The notes under the pieces: generated by a model
The model's input: only the letters and a program-made list of their open reading frames with translations
Told to the model about the DNA's origin: nothing
The model's database searches: none
Shown: one piece after another, positions 1 through 8,826 of the stretch
Layout: the number at the start of each line of letters is the position of its first letter
How positions within the stretch are numbered: position 1 is the stretch's first letter
NCBI GenBank assembly: GCA_002452555.1
Contig: DKER01000015.1
Location: forward strand, 1-36,998
DNA length: 36,998 nt
Source: Fidelibacterota bacterium UBA6817
GTDB taxonomy: Bacteria; Fidelibacterota; Fidelibacteria; Fidelibacterales; Fidelibacteraceae
Direction: 5' to 3'
Translations under genes and position numbers: made by a program

Positions 1-488
1 ACCGAAGCCGGATCGGCTCCCGTTTGTCCCTGAATTACCGGCAGATTCAGCCTCTTTCCCCATAGAACCAGTTGTTCTTGAGCAGCTGCCCGGAAGGTAT
101 CAGCCGCGGCCAGCATAACTTTCTTACCCTGGCTCTGGTATTTAGAGGCCAGCTTGGCGGCCGAGGTGGTTTTGCCTCCGCCATTAACCCCGACCAGCAG
201 CCAGACAGCTGGAAAGGCCTCGTTGACCGTAGCTGGTTCAGAGGACAGAATGTCAATGAGTTCTTGTTTTAATAAAGACCTGAGGTCTGCCTGGCCTGAC
301 TTTCGGCTTTTTTGTTTGAGGCCGTCGATAATTTTCTGACTGGTAGCAGGACCGATATCGGCCAGAATGAGCAACTCAAACAGTTCATTTAGAATTTCTT
401 CCTGCGACAGGTTGCGGGTTAAGAGCTGTTCGATCGGGGCAAAGAATTTTCTGGTCCTGGCCAGGGTTTCTTTAAGTTTTTCTAACAC
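1..488 (-). CDS. ftsY: Signal recognition particle receptor FtsY (partial, 3' end outside window)
   Basis: GTPase that docks the SRP-ribosome complex at the inner membrane. Translating the minus strand from a GTG at 486-488 gives 162 residues open to the window edge. The N-terminal helical bundle is followed by the P-loop GVNGGGKTTSAAKLA and the SRP-GTPase motif AAADTFRAAAQEQL, which together are diagnostic for FtsY/Ffh. The short N region with no acidic A domain, and the pairing of GVNG with DTFRAAA, favour FtsY over Ffh. The G domain beyond the DTFRAAA motif lies outside the window. The gene is divergent from recJ across a 97-base gap. No strong ribosome binding site precedes the GTG, so the start is moderately certain; the identity is not in doubt. 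Confidence 0.93.
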   Translation of the reverse strand, partial: MLEKLKETLARTRKFFAPIEQLLTRNLSQEEILNELFELLILADIGPATSQKIIDGLKQKSRKSGQADLRSLLKQELIDILSSEPATVNEAFPAVWLLVGVNGGGKTTSAAKLASKYQSQGKKVMLAAADTFRAAAQEQLVLWGKRLNLPVIQGQTGADPAS

Positions 489-585
489 GGCCTATGAATT
501 ATATTTTTGAGCCCGGATGATGTCAACCAGGCTAAGCTGGTTTAGCCGGTTGTCGCCGGCTTGAAGTTATGTTAAATTTAAAAAG

Positions 586-2289
586 ATGAAGGCCAATTAC
601 CACTGGCGGATCCTGCCCGAAAATCCTGAAGCCTGGATTCTGGCCCAGGAGCTTAATCTCCCCGACGAGATAGCTGCCATTCTGGTTAACCGTGGTATCA
701 AGACTGCCGGGGAAGCCGCTTTTTTTCTTTATGGCCAGCTGGCCGAGCTTCATAATCCATTTCTGATGAAAGGCATGAAGGAAGCTACGGGCCGGATTTT
801 TCAGGCTATAGCCAGAAAAGAAAAAATGGTGGTCTTCGGTGATTATGATGTGGATGGTATTCTGTCGGTGGTCATGCTGGTCAAGGCCCTCCGTTCTCTT
901 GGCGGCCAGGCCGAATATTTTATTCCCGATAGAATGAAAGACGGCTATGGACTGAAGATTCACCATCTTCCCCATATCCTGGAAATGAAAGCTAACCTGC
1001 TGATCAGTGTGGATTGTGGAATAAAAGCTACTGATTTTGTGGAGGAAGCTAAAGAAAAGGGGCTGGAGGTTATCATTACCGACCATCATCATCCTGGAGA
1101 TGATTTACCCCAGGCGGTGGCCGTCCTTAATCCAGTCATCGAATCCTCTGGTTATCCAGATAAAAATCTGGCCGGGGTGGGAGTAGTCTTCAAACTTATC
1201 CAGGCTCTTTTCTTAGAACGGGGCATCAAACAGGATTTGACTTCCTTTCTGAAGCTGGCCAGCATCGGGACAGTGGCTGATGTGGCCAGTCTCAAGGGAG
1301 AAAACCGGATTCTGGTCAGAGAGGGGATGAACAAGCTAAAAGGAGTCAGAACTCCGGGGCTAAAGAGTTTGCTGGAAATTTCCGGAATTACTAACCGGAA
1401 GATAAATGAGGTTGACCTGGGGTTCAGGCTCGGGCCGCGGATAAATGCGGCCGGCCGCCTGGGCGAAACTGAGCTGGCCCTGCAGCTGTTCTTTTCCGAT
1501 TCGGAAGAAGAATGTGCCGGGCTGGTCCAGAAGCTCAACGAGCTCAATAATACCCGGCAGAGGATTGAAGAAAAGATTTTTAAAGAAGCTGTGCAAAAAA
1601 TTAAGAGCAGAAAGCTGGATGAAAAATACCGCCTGCTAATTCTGGGCAGCAACCACTGGCACCGGGGGGTAATCGGGATTGTGGCCTCAAAAATTAAAGA
1701 GCTGTTTTACCGGCCAGTAATTTTGTTTGCTTATGAAAACGGTCAGGCCTATGGCTCTGGCCGCAGCCTGCCTGATCTGTCCCTCATCGACCTGATCAAT
1801 GACTGCAGTTCCCTGCTGGTTAATTTCGGCGGGCATGAGCAGGCGATCGGCTGCACGATTAACCAGTCTGAGCTTCTGCCTTTTAAAGAAAGAATAAACA
1901 GTCTGGCGGCCGAAAGAATAACTGATGACCTCTTACAGAAAAAACTGGTCATCGACCGGCGGCTTAATTTCCCGGCTATTACTCCTTCGTTTCTGGAATT
2001 TTATACCCGGCTTTTGCCTTTTGGAGTCGGTAATTCGCGGCCGGTTTTTATGGCCGAAGAGGTAGACATTCTCGGAGAGCCGGTGGTCTTGAAGAACAGG
2101 CATCTTAAATTCTGGGCCAGGCAGGGGGGCCGGGTCTTTGAGGTTCTGGCCTGGGATAAAGCCGGCAGCCTGCAGGAGTTAAGCCGCGGCCAGAAGGTCG
2201 ATCTGGCTTATTCACTTGAAGTCTCAGATTACCGGGGGAAAAGCCAGATCCATCTCAAGCTGGAGGATGTCAGGACTCACTTAGCGTGA
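586..2289 (+). CDS. recJ: Single-stranded-DNA-specific exonuclease RecJ
   Basis: A 5'-3' ssDNA exonuclease of recombination and mismatch repair (DHH phosphoesterase superfamily). The 567-residue length is normal for RecJ. Metal-binding motifs are visible in order: GDYDVDG (Asp86/88/90), SVDCG (Asp143), the DHH signature ITDHHHPGD (Asp166-His167-His168) and, in the middle, LGPRINAAGRLG. The DHHA1 motif GHEQAIG sits near residue 420 and an OB-like C-terminal region follows. The ATG at 586 follows an A-rich tract without a clear Shine-Dalgarno sequence. The gene starts the rightward run of Part A, and its TGA overlaps the ATG of the LptC-like gene by one base, suggesting translational coupling. 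Confidence 0.95.
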   Translation: MKANYHWRILPENPEAWILAQELNLPDEIAAILVNRGIKTAGEAAFFLYGQLAELHNPFLMKGMKEATGRIFQAIARKEKMVVFGDYDVDGILSVVMLVKALRSLGGQAEYFIPDRMKDGYGLKIHHLPHILEMKANLLISVDCGIKATDFVEEAKEKGLEVIITDHHHPGDDLPQAVAVLNPVIESSGYPDKNLAGVGVVFKLIQALFLERGIKQDLTSFLKLASIGTVADVASLKGENRILVREGMNKLKGVRTPGLKSLLEISGITNRKINEVDLGFRLGPRINAAGRLGETELALQLFFSDSEEECAGLVQKLNELNNTRQRIEEKIFKEAVQKIKSRKLDEKYRLLILGSNHWHRGVIGIVASKIKELFYRPVILFAYENGQAYGSGRSLPDLSLIDLINDCSSLLVNFGGHEQAIGCTINQSELLPFKERINSLAAERITDDLLQKKLVIDRRLNFPAITPSFLEFYTRLLPFGVGNSRPVFMAEEVDILGEPVVLKNRHLKFWARQGGRVFEVLAWDKAGSLQELSRGQKVDLAYSLEVSDYRGKSQIHLKLEDVRTHLA

Positions 2290-4103
2290 TGCCAAAAAAA
2301 TATGCCTCTTATGGCTGGCTGCCTCTGGTGAGGAAAATTGTCCTGCTGGTTCTCGTGGCTTTTATAGCCTCCATCATCCTTATCATTTTCCTTGGTTCTA
2401 AAGAAAAGAAAGTCAGCCGGCCTGACCCCGGGGGAGTGTTGCCGGACAAGGTGCAAAGCCTCGAAGAAAATTTTACCGCTCTGGAAGTCACCAGCCAGGG
2501 TGGAAAAATAAAAGTCAGAGCTGACCTGGCCTCAATTGATGAAGAGAATAACCGGCAGCTAAAGGGAAATGTTGAATTTTTCCAGGAAAAACCTGATTTT
2601 CAACTGATTTTAAAGGCTGACCAGGCAGGCCTGGCTTCCGGCTGGCAAAATCTCCTGGCTAAGGGCTCGGTGGAAATTAAGAGCGGAGACCTGACACTTT
2701 CGGCTCCTGATCTAACTTATGATTTAAAAACAGGCCTTTTGCAGGCAGAGAATCTTCGTTTTGACCTCAGAAGCCTGGAAATTTCTGCCACCGGCGCCAC
2801 TTATGACCTTAAAGACAGAAAAGGCCAGTTTCAAAAAGGGGCGGTCATAAAGATTAACAGTTTAGAGCCGCCGCTAATAGTGAGCGGAAACAGGGTCGAT
2901 TTTGACCTGAAAGCCGGATTGGTTCAGGCCGGCGGGCTCAAATTTAACCAGGGCTCTATGTCCGGAACAAGATTGGGAGGAACTTTACTTCTTGATGAGA
3001 ATAATTTTGTGCCAGAAGAAATGAGACTAGAAGGGAAAGCGTTTTTTGATTTGAGGCAGATGGAAGAGGCCTCAACTTTTTCAAGTCTTAACCTGGCTAC
3101 CGCTAAGATGATATTAACCAGGCAACAGGGTAGCTGGCTTCTCCAGGCTCCGGGCAGCTGGGAACTAAAGGCTGAGGGCCGCTCGGGTGACCTGGCCGGC
3201 CAGGGAGAGGAGATTGAATTAATTTTTAATCCAGAAGGGCAGGCGGCCTCGTTTCTGGCCAGGAAAGCAGTCCTGCTTGTCTTCGACGGGGGAGAAAAGC
3301 GACTGGAGCTTGAGGGCCAGGGGTTAGAAGATAATCTCCTGACCGGGAAAATCAGCCTTCAGGCCTCAGCCCGGTTGACTTATCCTGAATTTAAGCTTGA
3401 GTCAAAGAGCCTGGAGTTAGAAATGTCTGACCTTAGTTTTAAAGCTAACCGGGCCAAGTTTGAAATAAGCCCGGATTTTTTTAAGCTGGCTGTTTCCTTT
3501 TTTAAAAAGGATAGACCCCTGACTGCCGGAGGCGCTGAAGCCAGCGGGAACAGGGAGAGAATTGACCTCAAGGGTCAGACGGTTCTACGGCAGGACGAAA
3601 ATGTTTTTCTGGCCGGCCGGGCCTCGGTGGATAGAGAAACAGGGATGATAGCTTTAAGTGACGGGATTAAAGCTAACCTGGCCTACAGGCAGGCCGGCTC
3701 TAAAATAAAAAGAGCCGAACTCAGCGCTAAGGAATTAAGCCTTCTTCCCTCCGGGCTGGCCCTCGAGGCCCGGAGAGAGGTAAATTTCCTTTCTGATGAA
3801 TTTAAACTTCAGGCCGGACGGCTTATTTTTTATTTCGAAAGAGAAAATTCTGATGAGCTGACCCGTCTGGAGGCTGATGGCCCGGTCAGGCTTTCCTGGC
3901 ATGACTATGAGTTTGACTCAAAAGAAGCCACTTACCGCCCGGCTGAGGAAGTCTTTATTTTTAGCAGCCTGGCCAAGCTCAAAGATAAAGATGGTAACAG
4001 GGTTGAAGCCGATAAATTGACTTTATTTACCCTGGATGATAAAATCACAGTAGAAAATCAAGGGAAAAAAAGATCAGTGACCACCCTTCGCAGGGAAAAA
4101 TGA
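2289..4103 (+). CDS. lptC: LptC-like LPS-export protein with extended OstA-like region
   Basis: Predicted periplasmic, membrane-anchored component of the lipopolysaccharide transport bridge. One hydrophobic segment lies at about residues 14-36 with a short cytoplasmic N-terminus, followed by about 570 periplasmic residues rich in beta-strand-like repeats. Phrases such as LTLSAPDLTYDLKTGLLQAE and LEISATGATYDLKDRKGQF are typical of the LptA/LptC/OstA beta-jellyroll family. At about 604 residues it is roughly three times the length of E. coli LptC, so it may combine LptC anchoring with several LptA-like bridge repeats. The ATG at 2289 (TGATG overlap with recJ) is preferred over a GTG one codon earlier. 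Its immediate coupling to lptB through an ATGA overlap supports the Lpt assignment. The family is fairly sure; the exact role is inferred. Confidence 0.8.
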   Translation: MPKKYASYGWLPLVRKIVLLVLVAFIASIILIIFLGSKEKKVSRPDPGGVLPDKVQSLEENFTALEVTSQGGKIKVRADLASIDEENNRQLKGNVEFFQEKPDFQLILKADQAGLASGWQNLLAKGSVEIKSGDLTLSAPDLTYDLKTGLLQAENLRFDLRSLEISATGATYDLKDRKGQFQKGAVIKINSLEPPLIVSGNRVDFDLKAGLVQAGGLKFNQGSMSGTRLGGTLLLDENNFVPEEMRLEGKAFFDLRQMEEASTFSSLNLATAKMILTRQQGSWLLQAPGSWELKAEGRSGDLAGQGEEIELIFNPEGQAASFLARKAVLLVFDGGEKRLELEGQGLEDNLLTGKISLQASARLTYPEFKLESKSLELEMSDLSFKANRAKFEISPDFFKLAVSFFKKDRPLTAGGAEASGNRERIDLKGQTVLRQDENVFLAGRASVDRETGMIALSDGIKANLAYRQAGSKIKRAELSAKELSLLPSGLALEARREVNFLSDEFKLQAGRLIFYFERENSDELTRLEADGPVRLSWHDYEFDSKEATYRPAEEVFIFSSLAKLKDKDGNRVEADKLTLFTLDDKITVENQGKKRSVTTLRREK

Positions 4104-4828
4104 GCCTGTTAGAGGTCAAAAATCTGGTCAAAAGGTATGGTCAGCGCCTGGTTTTAGACCACGTCTCCATCCGAATCAGCCAAAAAGAAATCGTTGGGCT
4201 GCTTGGACCCAATGGGGCAGGCAAGACCACGGCTTTTTCGGTCATCATCGGGCTGGTCCGCCAGGACAGCGGCCAGGTATTGCTCAATGATGAGGAATTG
4301 ACGTCCTGCCCGATTTATGTCAGGGTCAGAAAAGGTTTAGGCTTTTTACCCCAGGAAGATTCAATTTTTCGCGGACTGACAGTTGAGGAAAACCTCTGGC
4401 TGGCGGCCGAAGCAAAAAACGGAAGCAAAGGAGCCGGCGCCTGCCGGGAAGAAATCAGGAGACAGCTGGAAGAGTTCGGCTTGCTCGGCGTGGCCGGGGA
4501 GCTGGCCGGTCAGCTCTCAGGCGGAGAGCGCCGGAAACTGGAAATAGTCAGGGCAATGATTCTGGAGCCTCAATTCCTGCTGCTGGACGAACCATTTTCA
4601 GAACTTGATCCGAAAGCTGTGGCTGAATTGCAACAGGTCGTTCTCAAGCTAAAAGAAAAGAGCGTCGGCCTCCTCCTGACCGATCACCGGGCTCAAGAAG
4701 CGCTGAAAATTCTTGATAGAATCTATATAATAAATGAGGGAAAGATTTTATTTGAAGGAAGGCCAGAAGAAGTCTTAAAGGAAAATGAAATTAGAGAGAT
4801 ATATTTTGGCCACGACTTCCGTCTATAA
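4100..4828 (+). CDS. lptB: LPS export ABC transporter ATP-binding protein LptB
   Basis: ATPase that powers LPS extraction from the inner membrane together with LptF/LptG (not in this window). The 242 residues carry a full ABC set: Walker A GPNGAGKT (36-43), Q-loop in GFLPQEDSIFRGLTVEENL, signature LSGGERRKLE (139 onward), Walker B FLLLDEP with Glu164, and H-loop LLTDHRAQE with His196. The sequence TVEENLWLAAE after the Q-loop is characteristic of LptB. The start ATG overlaps the stop of the upstream LptC-like gene (ATGA). Length is normal for the family. Confidence 0.94.
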   Translation: MSLLEVKNLVKRYGQRLVLDHVSIRISQKEIVGLLGPNGAGKTTAFSVIIGLVRQDSGQVLLNDEELTSCPIYVRVRKGLGFLPQEDSIFRGLTVEENLWLAAEAKNGSKGAGACREEIRRQLEEFGLLGVAGELAGQLSGGERRKLEIVRAMILEPQFLLLDEPFSELDPKAVAELQQVVLKLKEKSVGLLLTDHRAQEALKILDRIYIINEGKILFEGRPEEVLKENEIREIYFGHDFRL

Positions 4829-4837
4829 TTTAGACTG

Positions 4838-6289
4838 ATGATAAAGCAAAAGCTCAATCAAAAGCAGGCCCAGAAACTGATCCTGGCGCCGGCCCTGCAA
4901 CAGGCCATTAAGCTGCTGCAGCTGACCAACCTTGAATTGCAGCAGGTGGTTTATGATGAATTATCTGAAAATCCGCTGCTGGAAATAGAGGGAGAGTCAG
5001 GCGAGGAGACGGCGGCCGGCGAGGCCAGTCCGGAAGAAAGCGGAGCTGACGCTGAAACCGGTCAGGCAGACAGCGATGGCCAGAATTATGATGATGTGAT
5101 TTTTTCAGCTGGTTTCGAAGATTATTTAGATGACTCAATTCCAACTTTAAATGAAACCGGCCAGGATGAGCCAAGATTTGAAAATCAGGTATCAGAGAGC
5201 CCGTCTCTCTGGGATCATTTGAACTGGCAGGCTGGGCTGACTTTCTTTGAGCCAGGTGAACTAAAAGTAGCTGAATATATTATCGGTAATATCAATGAGG
5301 ACGGGTATCTCACCGTGAGCCCGGAGGAAATAGCCTCCCGGCTGCCAGAGGATCTGGCCCTGGTGGAAGAGGTCCGGTCAAAGATAAAAATGTTTGATCC
5401 GCCTGGCTGCGGCAGCCTGACTTTAAAAGAAGCGTTGCTGGCTCAAATGGATTCGCTTAACCTTCAGGATGAGACGGCCAGGAGAATCATTGCTGATTAT
5501 CTTCCCCTGCTGGAAAAGGCTGCTCATCAGGAGCTGGCCAGCCAGCTTAATATTTCTCTGGCCGAATTGCGTCTTCATCTTGACCTGATTAAAAACCTTG
5601 ATCCGGCTCCCGGGCGAAAATACAGTGAGGACCGGACCATCTATGTCGTCCCTGATATTTATGTGGTTAAAGAACGCGGCGAATGGAAAATTTACCTGAA
5701 TGAAGAAGGCCTGCCCAGGTTGCGGCTCAATCGTTATTACCGGCAATTAGCCCAGGCGGGAGTCAAGGCTGATCAGGAGACAGCCAGATTTATTAAAGAC
5801 AAGATGAAGAGAGCGTTGTGGTTTATCAAGAGTATTAATCAAAGAAACCGGACCATCTACCGGGTAGCCGATTATATCGTCAAAAAACAAAAAGAATTTC
5901 TGGAGAATGGGCTCGAGGCCTTGAAGCCCATGACTCTGATCGAGATCGGCCGGGAGCTTGGCCTGCATGAGTCAACCATTGGCCGGGTGGTAGCCAACAA
6001 ATATATGATGACTCCTCTCGGGTTGTTTCCTTTAAAATATTTCTTCCATAAGTCGCTGAGCGGGGCCTACGGGGAAGAAATTTCTTCCTTAAAAATCAAA
6101 GATAGAATCAGGAAGCTGGTTCAGAATGAAGATAAAACCAATCCCTTGAGCGATGAGGAAATCGTGGCTATATTAACCAGGGAGAATGTTCAGATCGCTC
6201 GCCGGACTGTGGCTAAATATCGTGGCCAGCAGGGTCTTCCGCCAGCCAATATAAGAAAAAAGAAATTTTTACTGGAGGAGGTCGAATGA
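4838..6289 (+). CDS. rpoN: RNA polymerase sigma-54 factor RpoN
   Basis: Alternative sigma factor that recognises -24/-12 promoters and needs AAA+ activators. The 483-residue protein has the glutamine/leucine-rich region I at residues 1-50 (QALQQAIKLLQLTNLELQQ-type), an acidic region II, the core-binding domain, the helix-turn-helix region including LHESTIGRVVANKYM, and a near-perfect RpoN box ARRTVAKYR at 454-462. The lptB-rpoN-hpf-ptsN-rapZ neighbourhood is the classic one for this gene. No strong Shine-Dalgarno sequence is seen before the ATG, which is 9 bases from the lptB stop. It overlaps the next gene by ATGA. Confidence 0.96.
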   Translation: MIKQKLNQKQAQKLILAPALQQAIKLLQLTNLELQQVVYDELSENPLLEIEGESGEETAAGEASPEESGADAETGQADSDGQNYDDVIFSAGFEDYLDDSIPTLNETGQDEPRFENQVSESPSLWDHLNWQAGLTFFEPGELKVAEYIIGNINEDGYLTVSPEEIASRLPEDLALVEEVRSKIKMFDPPGCGSLTLKEALLAQMDSLNLQDETARRIIADYLPLLEKAAHQELASQLNISLAELRLHLDLIKNLDPAPGRKYSEDRTIYVVPDIYVVKERGEWKIYLNEEGLPRLRLNRYYRQLAQAGVKADQETARFIKDKMKRALWFIKSINQRNRTIYRVADYIVKKQKEFLENGLEALKPMTLIEIGRELGLHESTIGRVVANKYMMTPLGLFPLKYFFHKSLSGAYGEEISSLKIKDRIRKLVQNEDKTNPLSDEEIVAILTRENVQIARRTVAKYRGQQGLPPANIRKKKFLLEEVE

Positions 6290-6810
6290 TCGTTAATTTT
6301 ACTGCCAGGCATACGGAGTTGACCGAGGAGATCAGGGATTATTGTGAAAAAAGGCTCAACAGGATGGGGAAAATCCTGGATGAGGTGCAGCAAATTGAGG
6401 TCATCCTGACTGAAGAGAAAAGCCGGAAAAGAGTTGACCTGTTAATTAAAAGGAGGGGAGAAGATTTTGCCCTGTCGGAAGAAACAACCGACATGTTCAA
6501 TTCACTTAACCAGGCCTTCGACAGTCTGGAAAGAAAAATTGTCAAAGAAAGAAGAAAGTTGATTCAAAAACGTCGCCGGGCCTCCAGCCGTCAGGCTCTG
6601 GCCACTCCTGTCCTCAGGCCACAGATTGAGGCCAAACTGGTTCTGCTGCCCTATTATTCTGATCAGCCAATCAGCTTGGAAGAAGCCCTGGTCAGACTGG
6701 AAGAAGGCGGGAAAGAAGCCTTTCTTTTTAAAAAAGAAGGAAGTAGGAACTGGGCGGTAATTTTCCGCCGCCAGGACGGAACGGTTGGACTGGTTGACCC
6801 TGAAGCTTGA
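6286..6810 (+). CDS. hpf: Ribosome hibernation promoting factor, long form
   Basis: Binds the 30S decoding region and silences ribosomes in stationary phase. Residues 1-95 form the S30AE domain (NFTARHTELTEEIRDYCEKR start, basic helices). After a basic linker, residues about 118-174 match the C-terminal domain of long HPF (LPYYSDQPISLEEALVRLEE, then FRRQDGTVGLVDPE), which in known long-form proteins drives 100S dimerisation without RMF. The 174-residue length fits the long form rather than the roughly 95-residue enterobacterial HPF usually found beside rpoN. Start ATG overlaps the rpoN stop (ATGA). Confidence 0.93.
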   Translation: MIVNFTARHTELTEEIRDYCEKRLNRMGKILDEVQQIEVILTEEKSRKRVDLLIKRRGEDFALSEETTDMFNSLNQAFDSLERKIVKERRKLIQKRRRASSRQALATPVLRPQIEAKLVLLPYYSDQPISLEEALVRLEEGGKEAFLFKKEGSRNWAVIFRRQDGTVGLVDPEA

Positions 6811-6871
6811 AAAGGGTAACCTATCTGAAGATTGAATCCAGGTTGGAATTGGCGGTAAGGAGCAGTTAGAC

Positions 6872-7342
6872 TTGAGGTTATCCAATATTATCGACGAAAA
6901 AACAATCCTGCTGGATATTAAGGCCAAGAGCAAAGCGGAAGCCATCCGGGAGATGGTCAATTATTTAAAAAAGAATAAGCTAATCAGCCGCCCGGAGGAA
7001 GTTATTGACAAGCTCGAGCAGCGGGAATCACTCGGGACTACGGCCCTGGGCGAAGGGGTGGCTATTCCTCATTGTAAAGTCAAATGGGTTAGTAATCCTA
7101 TCGTCTTAGTCGGAATTACCAGGCAGGGTGTTCCTTTCGAGGCGCCTGATGGACGTCCGGTTAATATCTTTTTTCTTCTCATAACCTCCCTGGAAGATCC
7201 CAGCCTCAATCTGCAGATTCTGGCTCTGATTGCTCAATTAATTAAAAAGTCACCGGAACTTAAAGACAAACTACTGCAGGCCAGGAGCCAGGCCGAGGTT
7301 CGGGAGACGATCAAAAGGCAGGAAGAGAAGCAAATTGAATAA
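6872..7342 (+). CDS. ptsN: PTS IIA-like nitrogen-regulatory protein PtsN (EIIA-Ntr)
   Basis: Phosphoryl acceptor of the nitrogen-type PTS, a regulatory protein rather than a sugar transporter component. The 156 residues carry the EIIA type-2 active-site motif ALGEGVAIPHCK with the phosphorylatable His67. The start is a TTG preceded by a good AAGGAG at 6857-6862 with nine-base spacing; no in-frame ATG gives a full domain. The 61-base gap from hpf is the widest since recJ. It ends inside the start of the HPr kinase gene. The context with rpoN, hprK, rapZ and an EI/HPr pair fits a regulatory PTS. Confidence 0.93.
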   Translation: MRLSNIIDEKTILLDIKAKSKAEAIREMVNYLKKNKLISRPEEVIDKLEQRESLGTTALGEGVAIPHCKVKWVSNPIVLVGITRQGVPFEAPDGRPVNIFFLLITSLEDPSLNLQILALIAQLIKKSPELKDKLLQARSQAEVRETIKRQEEKQIE

Positions 7343-7916
7343 AAGTCAAAAAAGGAAACCGGCTTCCAGCCGGAACCCGGCCTGCCAGGTAGTCATCTCG
7401 GCCGGCCTGCTAAAAATATTCGGGGTGGGGACGCTCATCATCGGTGACAGCGGGATTGGGAAAAGCGAGAGCTCGCTGGAGCTTATCGCTCGCGGGCATA
7501 AGTTTATCTCCGATGATGTCGTTGAAATTTTTGAAGACGGACATGGCCAGCTTCAAGGTCGCTCTCCCCGTCTAACCCGGAATTTTATGGAAATCAGAGG
7601 GCTGGGCATCATCAATATCAAGGAAATATTCGGTCCCCCAGCCCTGCTGGACAGGGCTCCGATTAACCTGGTGATCAGGCTTAAAAAGTGGAGCAAAAAA
7701 ATAGAAGTTGACCGTCTCGGCCTTAAATTCCAGGAAGATTATCTTCTGGCCGGGCGAAGGATTCCCCAGCTCCACATTCCCGTCGCTCCTGGCCGGAATA
7801 TTGCCACCTTGATTGAAGTGGCTTGCCGGGTTTTTCTTTTAAGGCAGAGAGGTTATGAGGCTGCCCGGGATGTTATCCGGCAGCTGGAAAAGAGGCTGTC
7901 GGTTAAGAGGGGTTGA
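7335..7916 (+). CDS. hprK: HPr kinase/phosphorylase, catalytic domain only
   Basis: Phosphorylates and dephosphorylates HPr on serine. It has 193 residues against about 310 in Firmicutes. Walker A GDSGIGKS (37-44), the acidic SDDVVEI (Asp60/Asp61), the family signature MEIRGLGIINI (from residue 85) and the C-terminal PVAPGRNIATLIEVA are all present, so the catalytic domain is complete. The N-terminal domain is absent, as in the short alphaproteobacterial enzymes. The likely start is TTG at 7335, overlapping the ptsN stop by 8 bases. A CCGGCT-TCC-AGCCGG hairpin (7359-7373) lies just inside the gene. HPr encoded downstream has a suitable Ser46 target. Confidence 0.9.
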   Translation: MNKSQKRKPASSRNPACQVVISAGLLKIFGVGTLIIGDSGIGKSESSLELIARGHKFISDDVVEIFEDGHGQLQGRSPRLTRNFMEIRGLGIINIKEIFGPPALLDRAPINLVIRLKKWSKKIEVDRLGLKFQEDYLLAGRRIPQLHIPVAPGRNIATLIEVACRVFLLRQRGYEAARDVIRQLEKRLSVKRG

Positions 7917-8779
7917 TGGCTAAAACTAAAACCAACGGGGATTTCATTATTATTACCGGCCTGTCCGGCTCAGGCAAGACAGTTGTTATCCGCTTTCTGG
8001 AAGACCTGGGATATTATTGCGTCGATAACCTGCCCGCTAAATTGATACCCGGGCTGATTGACCTGTGGCAAAAAGGAAAAGTTGAAATAGACCGCATTGC
8101 CTTGGTCATAGATATGCGTGAGCCAAATTTTCTGAATGATTTTCCCCAGATTTTGAAACAACTGCGGGTGAAGCCCAAACTGATCTTTCTGGAAGCTTCG
8201 GATGAAGCTCTGGTCAAGAGATTCAGTGAAAGCCGCCGGCCTCACCCCTTAGCTAAGAAAGGCTCTATTCTGGAAGGGGTCCGGCTCGAAAGAAAAAAAC
8301 TCAGTCCGATTAAAGCTATGGCCGATGAGGTCATCGATACGACCGGTTTGAGCATTTCCCAGCTGAAGGATCTGCTGGCCGGCAGAATTTTAAAAGAGAG
8401 CAGGCGCCGCCTGCAGGTTAATGTCATCAGCTTTGGTTACAAATACGGTTTACCTCTTGATTCAGACCTGGTTTTCGACACCAGATTTTTGCCCAATCCT
8501 TTTTATGCCGATGAGCTGAGAAATCTCACCGGGAAATCAAGAAAGGTTAGAGAGTTTGTTTTGAAGTCAGGGGAAACGGCTGACTATCTTAAGAATCTCC
8601 TGGCTTTTATTGACAGTCAGATTCCCGGCTTCCGGAAAGAGGGCAAAAGCACCCTGACTATTTCTGTCGGTTGCACTGGCGGAAAACACCGGTCAGTGGT
8701 CATCGCTGAGGCTTTAAAGGATCACTTACGCCAGGAAAAACTGGAAGTAAAAATAATTCACCGTGATATTTATAAATAA
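7916..8779 (+). CDS. rapZ: RNase adapter protein RapZ
   Basis: P-loop protein of the YvcJ/RapZ family, which in E. coli controls glucosamine-6-phosphate synthase mRNA decay and in others binds nucleotides. Walker A GLSGSGKT (residues 15-22) is followed by the family motif LEDLGYYCVDNLP, the central RRPHPL segment and the C-terminal VGCTGGKHRSVVIAE. The 287-residue length is normal. The ATG at 7916 overlaps the hprK stop (TGATG); a TTG one codon upstream is the less likely start. The hprK-rapZ-EIIA-HPr order is common in bacteria with a regulatory PTS. Confidence 0.94.
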   Translation: MAKTKTNGDFIIITGLSGSGKTVVIRFLEDLGYYCVDNLPAKLIPGLIDLWQKGKVEIDRIALVIDMREPNFLNDFPQILKQLRVKPKLIFLEASDEALVKRFSESRRPHPLAKKGSILEGVRLERKKLSPIKAMADEVIDTTGLSISQLKDLLAGRILKESRRRLQVNVISFGYKYGLPLDSDLVFDTRFLPNPFYADELRNLTGKSRKVREFVLKSGETADYLKNLLAFIDSQIPGFRKEGKSTLTISVGCTGGKHRSVVIAEALKDHLRQEKLEVKIIHRDIYK

Positions 8780-8826
8780 GATAGAATTGGTTAGAATATT
8801 GAAGATTTGACAACGGGCGGTTTGGC

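Noticed and set aside
532..1092. Long minus-strand open frame opposite recJ, and similar antisense frames opposite hpf, ptsI and aroC
   Set aside because: They lie wholly opposite strongly conserved genes, have no ribosome binding site or recognisable domain, and reflect codon bias of the real strand.
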